Origin: Brugia malayi | Taxonomy: Eukaryota > Nematoda > Chromadorea > Rhabditida > Onchocercidae | DNA: 64,000 bases | Assembly: GCF_000002995.4 (NCBI RefSeq) | Contig: NW_025062478.1 | Location: 2,704,001-2,768,000 of the forward strand | Direction: 5' to 3' | Part shown: positions 10,731 to 22,439 of the stretch, in pieces | Numbering within the stretch: the first letter of the stretch is position 1 | How the letters are laid out: the number at the start of each line of letters is the position of its first letter | Position numbers and translations under genes: made by a program | Notes under the pieces: generated by a model | Told to the model about the DNA's origin: nothing | What the model saw: only the letters and a program-made list of their open reading frames with translations | Database searches by the model: none

Positions 10731-13700
10731 ATGGAGAATGATTCTAACCAAAATGTGGCTCATCCGCTAGATAGTCCAACTCATTCACAGAATATCGCAA
10801 ATGTAAAAACACAGAATAGAAATTCCACTCTTCAATGCAGCGCTGAAAGAGAATCACGAAAAAGTGACGAAGATTGCATATATGATGATGTGGATAATAT
10901 ATTTTTCGGTTAATTTCATTCATTTAATTAATTGATTAATTTCTTATTTATGTCATTTTTCTTTCTTTTCCTGTTTTTTTTTCTCCCCTATTACTTTATT
11001 CTTTTACTTCCTTATATATGGTAAGCTACTTTTCAGAATTATTTGATTTTAACATTAATATCTTAAATTTAAAGTCCTATGATTATGTGATGCGTGTGAG
11101 ATGTTTTTCGTAACAATTTTCTTTTATGTCGTTAATTTCATGTTGGAAAAAAGATCAAACAAATGAGTTATAAAAAAATGAGTTATTAAAAGAAAAATAT
11201 TCCGGAAAATATCGCACACGAGAATTTGTTTATATTCTCATATTTGAAAGTCAAGGAATTATAGTAAACATTTCAGCTGAAATTTTAGTGGACTAGTTAT
11301 GGACAAAACTTTGACTAGATTAAATTTTATACTCTTTTATTCTTTATGGACTTTCAAGTAAAAGCAAATGAAATTTACTTTTATTTGAAGCTTTGTAATT
11401 AAATGGACTGATTACATGTTCGAGTCTCTAGAATTTCTATAAATATTTCTAACAAAATCTTAGTTTGAACAAATTGAAAGTAATCGTTACAGAGAATGTC
11501 GCAGAATATACGAATGATCCATTGAAACTAATTAAAAAACTAAAGGAAAAATACAGGAATGAATTTAAGGTAAATATTGGAGGATATGTGGCTGAAAATG
11601 CTATTGTCGTCTGTCATTGATTAACTGTTCTTACTCGTAGTTATAGAATTACATGCAATAATGCAAAATATATAATAATGTCGGGTGTTAAATACAAGTC
11701 GTTGAAGACTAATTATCTGGATTTAAAGTTTATTCTATGAACACTGGGTCAGTTATTGATTGAAGTTGAGTGCAACTGATGTGAAATGGAATGTACGATA
11801 AGAAGACTGCTGGATTTTCCTAATTTTATTTTTTAACTTTCTTCAGGATTGGAAATGTCTCCATACGAGTCATGCGGAGCATGGTGATTTGGTTCGGATG
11901 CGTGGGATGATTCTTAATGGGGTGCAAACATTATTCGCATTGAATTCAGTAATTACGGAAGAAGAAGATGGTAGTACTCGAACAGTTTGTGGAATTTTAA
12001 GAAGTCACATCAACTGCTCAGTTAGATTGATTTGTTGATTTTCGTGAATTGTTATTTTTTATTTTCCAGTCGTGATACTGATTTGTAATTTAGATTTTGT
12101 TTCATTCGTTGCTTTCCTTGTTTTCAAAGTGAAGTGCTTTGGTTTTTAGAATATCAAAGAAACGAAAGGTATGACTCGTCGAAACGCTTACATTTTGGTA
12201 CCAGAAAGAGGAGTGACAGATTGGTACTTAGACACTTTCAACGGTTAATATTGAGCCATTTGTGATACAACGAATTAGTCTAATTCTTCTTAGTCTAAGA
12301 GATTTATATAGTCAAAGGGTATTTATTAGTTCATTGCAACGATCTGTTTAGGCTTTTTATTTCATAATTTTTCTCAAACATCTGTAGCGCTAACGAGTAA
12401 AAAATAATTCCAAAATAATACATTATTCTTGTAATACAAACTTTTTAGGCAAAAACAATCAAACATCCTGTGAAGCATTTCTCAAAAATAATGAATCGCG
12501 AACTTATGCTCTGGTAATTCATTTCACATTATTTAAAAGTCATTTAATTAGAAATTTTATTCAATGGGTTTCTTGAATGACAAATGTATATGGTTTTTTA
12601 TACTAGTGAATGGTTATGCGTAAGATACCTAAAATCCCTGTAGAAATCATCTTTTCAGTTCTATGACGAGGAAAGTGAAGATTTCAAACCAAATGTTGTG
12701 TTTGATTTGTATGGCATTTTGGACTTAACTGAAATAACAAATGAGTAAGTGATTGTTCGAATTTACAGTTTTTTGGACAAATTATGAAAATGTAAATGAT
12801 AGAAGTGTATGTAATTATTAATTTATCATTGCTAATTTCAATTTATAAATGATTGAATTATCCTAAGATATTATTGCTATTTATCTCTTCGTTGTTTCTT
12901 CTCTATTTCCATTTTTTATTGTGTTTTTAATGTGGTGATAAATGTTCTAAAACTTTTTTTAGAGATGATGACGATACAAAAAGTTCAGTAAGCATGATGT
13001 CATTACATGTTATTCATTACAAACCAGTTGAATATCACGATATTGTTTCATTAGCTCATCCGGAGGTATCGATTTTTTTAAACTTCACACTCTAAACTGC
13101 AGTATAAACTCAAGAAAGTTGGATGCTATTGTTTGACTGACATACGGTTTTGTTTAGATTTTTGTTAACATTAAACTGCAAAGAATTGAAATATTGTCTC
13201 CAGTTGTTTCTTTAAGGAAATATTGTAAAGAGAGTTATTCACAGTACTTTTTACTTCGTTTCAAATACTGATTTCTTGATTTTTTTAGTAGAAATCCATA
13301 CAGACACTTCAGCACTATCATATTGTTACCGTAAAAATTTTTTTAGGTACTAAAGTATAAAAATATGCAAGGATTTGAATCACTGATTTATGCTTTCGAA
13401 CAACTTTTCGGAAGTAAAGTTATTGCGCAATCTCTAGTATGTCACTTGTTCATTTCACGGTAAGTTACTTTCTTCTAGTCTTTTTTCTTTTTTGACTGGT
13501 CGGAGGAGTTACTGAAGTAGTTACTGGTGAAGCTAGAACTTATTTTAACTTGATTTCAGGTACTCTCAACCATCTGGATCGATGGAATATACCTTTCCAT
13601 ATACGATGAAAAGGGTATTTAACAGCAAATTGTTAATTGAAATGATCAAGCTTTTTATGCCAAAAGTATGTTCAACTTTTTTCTTTTTTGGTTACCTATA

Positions 13701-15732
13701 GAACTACTTTTAGAAACAGCAGGTACTTTATGTATTTTTTTCAGTTGTTAGTTTTGGGTGTATTAAGTACTCAGTGTTTAACATAAATGCATCTTGGAAG
13801 AGTCATTTCATTACAATGTGAAGTGACGAAATATAAAAATACTTAAATATGAGTCATATTATTCTTTATTAAACAATAGCTGAAGTGCTAATTGATTTAA
13901 AAGCATTGTTTTATAAAAGTGAAAAATCTGAGACGATATCGGAAATTTTTTGTCTTTCTTTCTGTAGCGATTAGCAACTATCATTTTCAACTTCATGAAT
14001 TTGAAGTCGACTGGAAAATCTTCCAGAAAAACCGAGGGACCAATTACAGGTTCATGTCATCGAGGTGATGGAGAAAACAATGGAAAAATCGTGGGCATCG
14101 TACGAGAGACCTCAGAGTGGTTTTGAACAAGGTTTGCTACAAGTATCCGACAATACTTTAATCATTATCGACGAAACCAACTTATCAGCAGGAAACTTCT
14201 TATTCACTAAAAAAGGTCTTTTTTTTAATCAAACTGAATACTTCTTAAAAAACGGAGATATGCGTTGTCAGTTTTTTTTTTTCTGAAAACGAGTACATGC
14301 ATATTAAATGTGAGCTGGTTGGTTGATATTATTGCTCTGAAGAATGAATGTGAAAAAAAATTTTTTTGTGGTTCACCTTTAGCATTCTGAACTTTTAAAT
14401 CTTTAATAATTCAGTTCTGATATAGCGAATTACATTGTGTAGGTTGCAACTCTCTTACCAGATATTTGTAGGACGTGAAAATTGTCATTTGATCAAAAAG
14501 TTCTTGTCTACTCGAAAAATACCATTCATTTATCCATATCAAACAGTTGAAATAGAATCCAACGCAAACGTAATTGTTTTGAGCGGCGAAAAATGTTTCC
14601 TTGGCCAGGTATTTTCCTTTTTTCATCTCGTTGTACTTATTGAATTTGTATACAAATATAAATAAAAAAATGATTGATAGTAAATGACTAGATATATGTA
14701 CGATATGATGATTGATATCAGAAAGACAATCACACTACTGAAATTATTGTTGTTCAATTACCGACGGATCAAAGTTTTGAATGTTTTTTGCTTTGTTTTT
14801 TTCAAGCATTAAATTCTAATACTTTGTTGAATATCTTAGGAAGAATTTGCAATGATTATGCCTAAATCTTATCTAAAAGATGTGGATTTCGTGCGAAAAT
14901 TTGCTGCAACACATGAAAATGAACTTCATATTTGTCGCCATGCACTTTTGTCTTGTTCCAAAAACTTTTGCGACGTCAGTATTTGTAAAATTGTAGAAGA
15001 AGTAAGTACTTCAAATTTGTTAAAGGATTTTTTTGAAGAGGTATTTCAAAAAATTTAGATAAAATAGGAAGTATCCTGTGATGTATTTGAAATTTCAGAT
15101 GGCAGTTGAAAGTTTTTTAAGTATGCAACGCATGTGTAGAAACGCGGATGATAACTCAGCCAGATTACACCGACAGCTAATACTCTCCAAGTAGTTTTCT
15201 AGCATACGTGTTTTTTAAGCTTTATTTATTTGTTATCAGTAATTTTTTTACTTTAATTTTTGTTGACTGATCGGGTGAAATATTTTTATTGTTAACTAAA
15301 TTTGCATCAAGTTTTTAAGAAAAAGTAAGTTATCAGTACTTGATGGCATATGATTTGCAGCTATGGTTATTTTACTTTATTCCAGGTTGTTAACATCACT
15401 AAACGGTGAGAAAATCGTTGCTGAGGATTATTGGGCGAAAGCTGTAGAGCTTGAAAATGGTATATTTTGTGAAACAATTTTTATTGAAATTAAGTTTTTG
15501 AAAATTTTGATATAGTTTTATATAAAACCGCACTCTTAAAATATGCATAACTGCCACTGCCACTTTTGCAGAATGAATACTTTGATGGTTGAGAAAATTG
15601 ATTCAATGTCCTTTACTGATGGCTTGAAGGTGGATTATAACCATAAATAAGTGTTATTATTACATTTATTCATTATTTCAAATTTTATTTATTTCAGAAT
15701 TACGAATTACTAATGGAAGTCCGTTTCGCTGA
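10731..15732 (+). CDS. MCMBP: MCM-binding protein (MCMBP)
   Basis: Fifteen exons give 541 residues: 10731-10908, 11493-11569, 11847-11984, 12150-12243, 12449-12513, 12659-12744, 12963-13065, 13347-13459, 13560-13665, 14050-14215, 14472-14608, 14840-15001, 15099-15190, 15386-15459 and 15698-15732. All phases agree. Family landmarks appear in order: a VRMRGMI block near residue 100 (vertebrate VKFRCMI), a Val-Pro/Trp block with ILVPERG near 149, ILDLTEI near 205, LHVIHY near 227, GLLQ at 348-351 followed by IDET at 360-363, NCHLIKK near 379 and LLTSLNGEK near 507. In other animals MCMBP binds MCM3-7 in the nucleus and helps assemble or unload the replicative helicase. The protein is shorter than the human one (642) because the disordered middle is reduced. 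Exon ends 10908 and 12243 use GTTAAT donors and exon 11984 uses GTTTGT. The stop codon lies in a tandem duplication. Confidence 0.9.
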
Positions 15733-15917
15733 TAGCTGACCAGTATATTTTGTTATCGCGGTTGCCAGTTTTGAGTTTTTCACTCTGTTCTTATATGAGA
15801 TTGATGTTAACACTTGTATTTTTCGCTGATAGCTGACCAGTATATTTTGTTATCGCGGTTGCCAGTTTTGAGTTTTTCACTCTGTTCTTATATGAGATTG
15901 ATGTTAACACTTGTATT
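15724..15917 (+). repeat. Perfect 97-bp tandem duplication over the MCMBP stop
   Basis: 15724-15820 and 15821-15917 are identical by eye, starting TTTCGCTGATAGCTGACC. The first copy contains the last two codons and TGA (15730-15732) of MCMBP; the second lies wholly in the 3' untranslated region. Confidence 0.95.
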
Positions 15918-18900
15918 ACTGTTATGCTTAGATAAAAAAAAAAAAGATCATCATTTGTCGCAGCCTATATCACTTGTTATCATTTTTCAATGAAACTAAA
16001 TTAGCTCAAAAAACCAATTTCACAAATAAATCGATCACTTTATATGCAGTTCATCCTCATTCAAAATTTCATTGTTTCACCATCCTTCTTTATTACATTT
16101 AAAAAGAGGCAAGTATTGGAAATAAAAACATGGTAATCATTCGAAAGTAATATAATCATTGAATTTTTATCGTTATTCTTGTAAAATCTTGCAGTGACTA
16201 ACATTTTGTGGAATATCTAATAGAAATTGCAAAAACAAATTTAAGTCGTCTCGTTCTTTACTGCTTCCGAAACTGTTATACATGTATACTTTATTCTATT
16301 CTATAGGGTACGTGTGACGTGTAGAGTGACGTACAGCTTAACTTAACATTAGATTGGATAAAGAAGAAAACTCACATATGCAATGGGATTAAAGCATAAA
16401 TTTACAAGGATTTTAATCCTAATTATGCAAAGATTTATCCATTAAGTTATGCCATATTTTCGTAGTTTCCGCATCTAAAAAATTCAAACAAACTGTTACA
16501 GCAAATGATGCCATTCTTCAGAATTGCATATATCGATAGGTTGACAAAGATTCATTCATAAAGATTTATGTGACAAAATAAATTTTTCTGTCCACAAATA
16601 TTTATTTTTCACACAGTTAACCCACTAACTCTTCAGTAGTCTGTTGTTCAGTTTAGGCTAATTTATTATTACTAAATCTCCTTTCCCACTTTATGTCAAT
16701 TCTCTCAATTCTACTAATTAATTGACTGATTGAACAAAGTTGATCAATCAATAAATCAATCAATGATGATGCATCGATGTGTGACAAAATATTGAAAGTG
16801 CTGCAAATGCTTCGAAGAAATGATAATTATTATTAGTGCATTGATTCTGAATGATATCTTCAATTGTTCAACTTTTATAGAAGTGATAGCATAATTTAAT
16901 AAATTATTTAAATAATATCTCTGTTTACCTTTCTAATATTTAATAGATTTATAATATTTGATACAATAAAATTTATTTGTGATAATATATGAACAAAAAT
17001 TCACATTTAAATTTCTTTTAATCTAAATAAAAATAATTTGCAATGTAATTTGAGCAGAAAAAATATTGCTTAAAATACTTAAATTATTTCAAAAGTAAGT
17101 TTACAATTTTATAGCGCTTTGTTAAATAGCGAATTATTTACTAATATTCAGCAATTACAATTGATTCATCATTACAAATATCAAAAAAAAAAGAAAAAAA
17201 ATTTCGATAACCTTTTAGGCTTTAAATTAGTCACAAATTTTTAAAATTACTAACAAATATTAAAAGTTATTCATGAAATAATGCATTTACAAATTTGATT
17301 TCCAAAGAAAAAAAAAAGAAAAATTGAGTTATTCGAATTATTTCATTTCAGTTCTTTATTGACAAATAATAATATACTTTGATGATTAATTGTTTGCCAC
17401 AAATTTCAACTAATTTGTTATTAATTTATAATTGTTAATATTAATATTATTTTATTTACATCATTGATTCTCATTAATTCTTTAATTAAATGAATTAAAT
17501 TATTATTGAAAAGAATAGATAAAAATTATAACAATTTTAATTTATTGTTTAAATTTTCAATTATTCAATTTTATTACTATCATTGATAATTTATGATAAT
17601 TATTAACATTTGAAGGAGAATTGGGATAAATGATAATTATTAATATAGCTAAAAAGTGTGGGAATAATACAAAAGTATTGAAAAATGATTTGCTTTTAAT
17701 TTCAGATATGAGAAATGTTTGAGTTTTAAATTAGTTAAATTATTTTTAATATTACTATTTGATAAATTATTTGGAAAAAATAAATATTTGCTTAAAATTA
17801 AAAGTATATTTTTCCTTAAAATATTTTGCATATTAATTCATAATTGTACGCTATTTTAATAGAGTAAAATAATGTTGTAAAAAGTATTGTAAAATCTATG
17901 AATTTTCTTTTTAGAAGCTAATAAAAATAAATAAAATGTGGAAAAATGATTTTTCAAACAAAATGAAATTTTATATTTTATATTTAAATTCATTTATTTG
18001 TTTATTAATTAATCACTGATAGTTTTAATAATTTTGTTTTTTTTTTTTTTTTAAATTAAACTCATATATTAATTAAATCAATCAATTTTTTCATTTTTTA
18101 ATTGTTCATTCGATTTCGTTTTTTTTTTATCTTTAAAAAAATGTTTTTTTATTTTTTTAATTTTTCTTTTTCGTTACGTAGAAATAAGAAAAAGAGGAAA
18201 AAGGAAAAGGAAAAGGAAGTAAAATTGCAATCTTTTAAATAATTGGATGAAATATATTTTCCGATAAACAAATGATATAAAATTATTTGTAATAAGCGCA
18301 AGCATCAACAAACATTTTATTTTTATTAAAATTAAATGAAAAAAATTTTTTTTTCTTTTTCGATTTTTAATTTAAAATTTATAAAAAAATTTTTCAATCA
18401 TTATAACTTTCATTTTGTTGTCTTGCAAAATTTATAAATTGTCATTTTATTAAAAAAAAAATAATTCAATCAGATTTATCATATTTCAGATGCAAATGTC
18501 TTTTATGGAATAAATTGTTTGTTTTAAAATATTTAAAAGTTTTTTTTTCTTTTTTAAATCAATTTTTGGAGCAAAAAAAAAAGAGAAATGAAGAAGAATT
18601 CCTTAAATTAAATATTTTTATCTATTTCAGGCATTGTAATAAAAATAATTGTTATAAATTGAAGAAAATTTGAGAGAGAAGAAAAAATTACCAATTATTT
18701 ATTTGTTTTCTTCAACAATCGTTAAAAAAAACTAATTATAAAAACAACTGTTACCAATAAAATTAGTAAAATTAGTGATTTTAAAATTTTATATGAGTCA
18801 ATTATAAATTTTAACAAAAAAAAAAAAATAACAAGGTTATTTATAAAAAAGTTTTATTAATAAAATGGAAAGAAAAAAGTTAAACATTAATAAAAATGAT

Positions 18901-19230
18901 TGATGGATTTGAAATAAGTAATCAAAGTCAATTACTATCAAATAATTATTTTGCATTGATTACTTTCTTCCTATTTCGTTTTTCTTTTTATCTTTTTCTT
19001 TTCTGTAGTAAAAATTTTAAAAAATTTTTTATTCATCATATCACAATTGTTTTATCATATCATAGCTGTCTTATCATATCATAAATGTTTCATCCTGGTT
19101 TAATTGAAATATGAAATTACGATAAAGCAATCAATATGTTTTTAAAGTATTGCAAGAAAATAAGTGTTGTGTTGAAGAAAAGGACAGATTGGATCAATTA
19201 AATTTTTGAGTGAATGATATTAATTAATCA
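15918..19230. other. Gene-poor AT-rich stretch
   Basis: No exon chain found. 16308-16334 holds two TGACGT sites 12 bases apart within GTACGT..ACGTAC ends. 16730-16800 (AACAAAGTTGATCAATCAATAAATCAATC) is weakly like unit A near 6395. From 16900 to 19200 the DNA is almost entirely A and T with many homopolymer runs. Confidence 0.5.
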
Positions 19231-19237
19231 TAAATAT

Positions 19238-19380
19238 AGATATGAACAAATAAGTAAATAAATAAATAAATAAGTAAATAAATGAATGGGCAAATAAATG
19301 AATAAGTAAATAAATAATTGAGTAAATAAATAAATGAGTAAATAAATTAATAACTAAGTAAATAAATAAAAAAATAAAAT
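19238..19380 (+). repeat. AAATAAGT/AAATAAAT simple repeat
   Basis: Imperfect tetra- and octanucleotide array built from AAATAAATAAGTAAAT with scattered GAATG interruptions. Confidence 0.8.
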
Positions 19381-20304
19381 TAAAAGACATGTCTAAAAAA
19401 TGAATGATATGTAATAGATGAATTTCTCAATGAGTTTTTCATATCACAATTATTTCAAATTGTTTTTCTGCATTTATGAAAATCTATTTTTAAGTTGTTG
19501 GATTATAAAATTTTGTTATCCTTTACTATCACTCCCTAATTAGATTTCAAAATTTCAACTTCCCTTTTCATCAACTTTTCCTTCTCTTTTTTTGATCTAA
19601 TAAAGGATATAATAAATTGACTGATATGATAAATTTCATGCCACAATTGTATATCAATTGATAAAAGTGATTAGAGATTATATATCTTCAAAATGTTTAA
19701 TTAATTAAACTATCATTAAAAATTACAAGAAAATTGGATTGATTGAAAAGAAAAAAGTAAGTCAATCTGATGCAATTTGAATTTTTTTTTTTTTTGGGAA
19801 CAAACAGTTTAAATTGAAAATTTTAGTAGGAAAATTATTTTTAATAACAGGATAAAAGATGGCGAAGTGATAAAAATCATCCAAAAATCTCATTACGACC
19901 AATAATTTAAACATCTAACCTTTAACCCTAATGTCACCCTAATATCATATCACAAAATGCACTTTTCCCGAATTGCTCCATTTTCATTTCCTAATACTTT
20001 GTTGAATATTTTGTTGAGAAAAAAAAGCGAAGGATTCGAAGAAAACAAATATAATTTAAAAGTTCGATTTAACTGATATATTAAATGAATTTAAATGACC
20101 GAACAATTTAAATTTAAATGATAATATGTTAACAAATTTATTTTCTTTTTTTTTAACTTTCATTTTTTCGTCTATTACATTCTTTTCATCAATTCTTATA
20201 ATTCTTTTTTTTTAGGGAAGAAAAAAAAGAGTTGAAGATGAAATATGTTGCCTTCTTCAATATTTATTTAATCAGAAATTATATAATCAATAAAGCTTTC
20301 CTTT

Positions 20305-20372
20305 TTTTTCTCCCTCTCTCTCTCCCTCTCTCTTCCTCTCTTTCCCTCTCTCTCTCCCTCTTTCTTTCCTTT
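20305..20372 (+). repeat. Pyrimidine (TCTCTCCC) tract
   Basis: CTCCCTCTCTCTCTCCCTCT-type low-complexity sequence; the open frame through it is compositional. Confidence 0.85.
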
Positions 20373-20521
20373 CTATCCAATCTATTTCACTCACACATTA
20401 ATCAGAAGAAAATAAAGAAAGCTTCAAATTTATTCTACCATAAATGCATGCTCATTCCTTATTTTCTTTTTTAAATTCTTTTTTTAAATAATTTTTTTTA
20501 TTAATTCAATGGCGTAGATAT

Positions 20522-20665
20522 GTTGTTCTTATTGTTGTTGCTATTGTTGTTGTTATTGTTGTTGTTATTGTCGTTGCTGATGTTGTTGCTATTGTTGTTG
20601 TTATTGTTGTTGTTGATGCTATCATTGCTGTTTCTATTGTTGTTGTTCTTGTTTTTTAACTTGCA
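20522..20665 (+). repeat. TTG-rich trinucleotide repeat
   Basis: TTGTTGTTATTGTTG type repeat with substitutions; a second short run lies at 20870-20905. Confidence 0.8.
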
Positions 20666-21739
20666 TTATTTGTACATTTCTTATTATTAGCTATCAAACA
20701 TATAAAAATGTTTAATAGCTAATAATGCAATAACAATAATGATCTATTGCTGTTATCGTTGTTATTGTTTGACCTTCATTATTCCAACATTTCTCGTTAG
20801 TCCATGTTTTCATTTTAATTCAGAGATTGACAATCAATTTATTATTATTATTATTACTAATTATTACTGCAGTTGTTGTATAGTAGTAGTTGTTGTTGTT
20901 GTTTTGTTGTTTGACCTGAATTGCTTGAACATTTCTTATTTGGTGACGTATTACTTAATTCTAAAATCTTTTTTCTATTGTTGTAGAAAGTACTGCTAAA
21001 AGTATGAAAACTTTTTCAATCCGAAATGCACCAAAATAGTATTTAGCTATTTATATTCTTATCTTATCTGTTAGCATATTTAAATTTCACAAATGTTTGA
21101 TAACAAATCGATGGTTACTAGAAATTTAATTCGTTAAATTGGATGTTGATTAAATTTTGAATGTTTAGGAAATTTGAAAAACAACGAAGAGATGCCGGAA
21201 ATTCAAATTTGCTGAATTGTTTTTGTTGTTAGCTTAGCTTGTAGAATTTAGAAAATTAAGGAAAAAAAAAGGCCAACGTATATAAAAAATTTAATTTCTT
21301 AAATTGTTTACAAAGGCTTAAAATATTCTCTCTTATTAGTTTTATTTGCAAAATACAAATAGGAGATTTGATAACAAATGTTAATTCTTTTTATGTTAAC
21401 ATTTTCTGAGAAGCATTTTTGAGAGAACAATTAAAGAAAGGAAATGAAAAAAAAAAAAGAAGAAATTGAGAGGATGGCAAAGGATCGATTATAGTAAATG
21501 TTTTAATGATAATAATGTTTCTGCTGAAGTTTTCCTATTTCTATCATTTAAATTGTTTTATTCGACGATCATTTTTAATTTCTTCTTCAAAAAATGTTGA
21601 GAATTTTGCTTTATTTTTCAATAAAAAAAAAAAAAAAAAAACTTTTTATTTTGTTAAAATTTTGCATTTCTTTTTTGTTGGATCTATGTTATGCTCTGTA
21701 ATCATGATAATTTACAAAGATGTGCAAGATTTGTCCATC

Positions 21740-22435
21740 ATAAATCCGCCATAATCATGATAATGTATAGAAAAGATGTATAAGATTTGTCTTGACCATA
21801 ATTTTGCTATAATCATGATAATTTATAAAGGAGATGTATAAGATTTCTTGATCATAATTTCACAGTAATCATGATAATGTGTAAAAAAATGTGTATAATT
21901 TCTTGATCATGATTTTGCTATAATCATGATAATAATGTATAGAAAAATGTGTATAATTTCTTGTTCGTGATTTTGCTATAATCATGATAATGTATAGAAA
22001 AGATGTATAAGATTTGTCTTGACCATAATTTTGCTATAATCATGATAATTTATAAAGGAGATGTATAAGATTTCTTGATCATAATTTCACAGTAATCATG
22101 ATAATGTGTAAAAAAATGTGTATAATTTCTTGATCATGATTTTGCTATAATCATGATAATAATGTATAGAAAAATGTGTATAATTTCTTGTTCGTGATTT
22201 TGCTATAATCATGATAATGTATAGAGAAGATGTATAAGATTTCTTGATCATAATTTTGCTATAATCATGATAATTTATAAAGGAGATGTATAAGATTTCT
22301 TGATCATAATTTCGCTGCAATCATGATAATGTACAGAAAAATGTGTATAATTTCTTGATCATGATTTTGCTATAATCATGATAATGTATAGAAAAATGTG
22401 TATAATTTCTTGATCATGATAATGTATAGAGATGT
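21740..22435 (+). repeat. 55-60-bp minisatellite with 227-bp higher-order unit
   Basis: About twelve units each begin TAATCATGATAAT and contain GATGTATAAGATT or TGTGTATAATTTCTTG. Four adjacent units form a 227-bp block: 21764-21990 is repeated almost exactly at 21991-22217, followed by diverged units. The self-complementary octamer ATCATGAT recurs in nearly every unit. An open frame on the minus strand is a by-product. Confidence 0.9.
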
Positions 22436-22439
22436 TGTA

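Noticed and set aside
13968..14049. Open stretch RLATIIFNFMNLKS.. as an MCMBP exon
   Set aside because: Using the acceptor at 13967 shifts the frame; skipping to 14050 keeps phase and the family match. At most a cryptic alternative acceptor.
20232..20474. 80-codon open frame
   Set aside because: It is made by the CT simple repeat and has no splice context or conserved sequence.
22096..22320. Minus-strand repetitive protein
   Set aside because: Frame through the minisatellite; unit lengths are not multiples of three and frames break.
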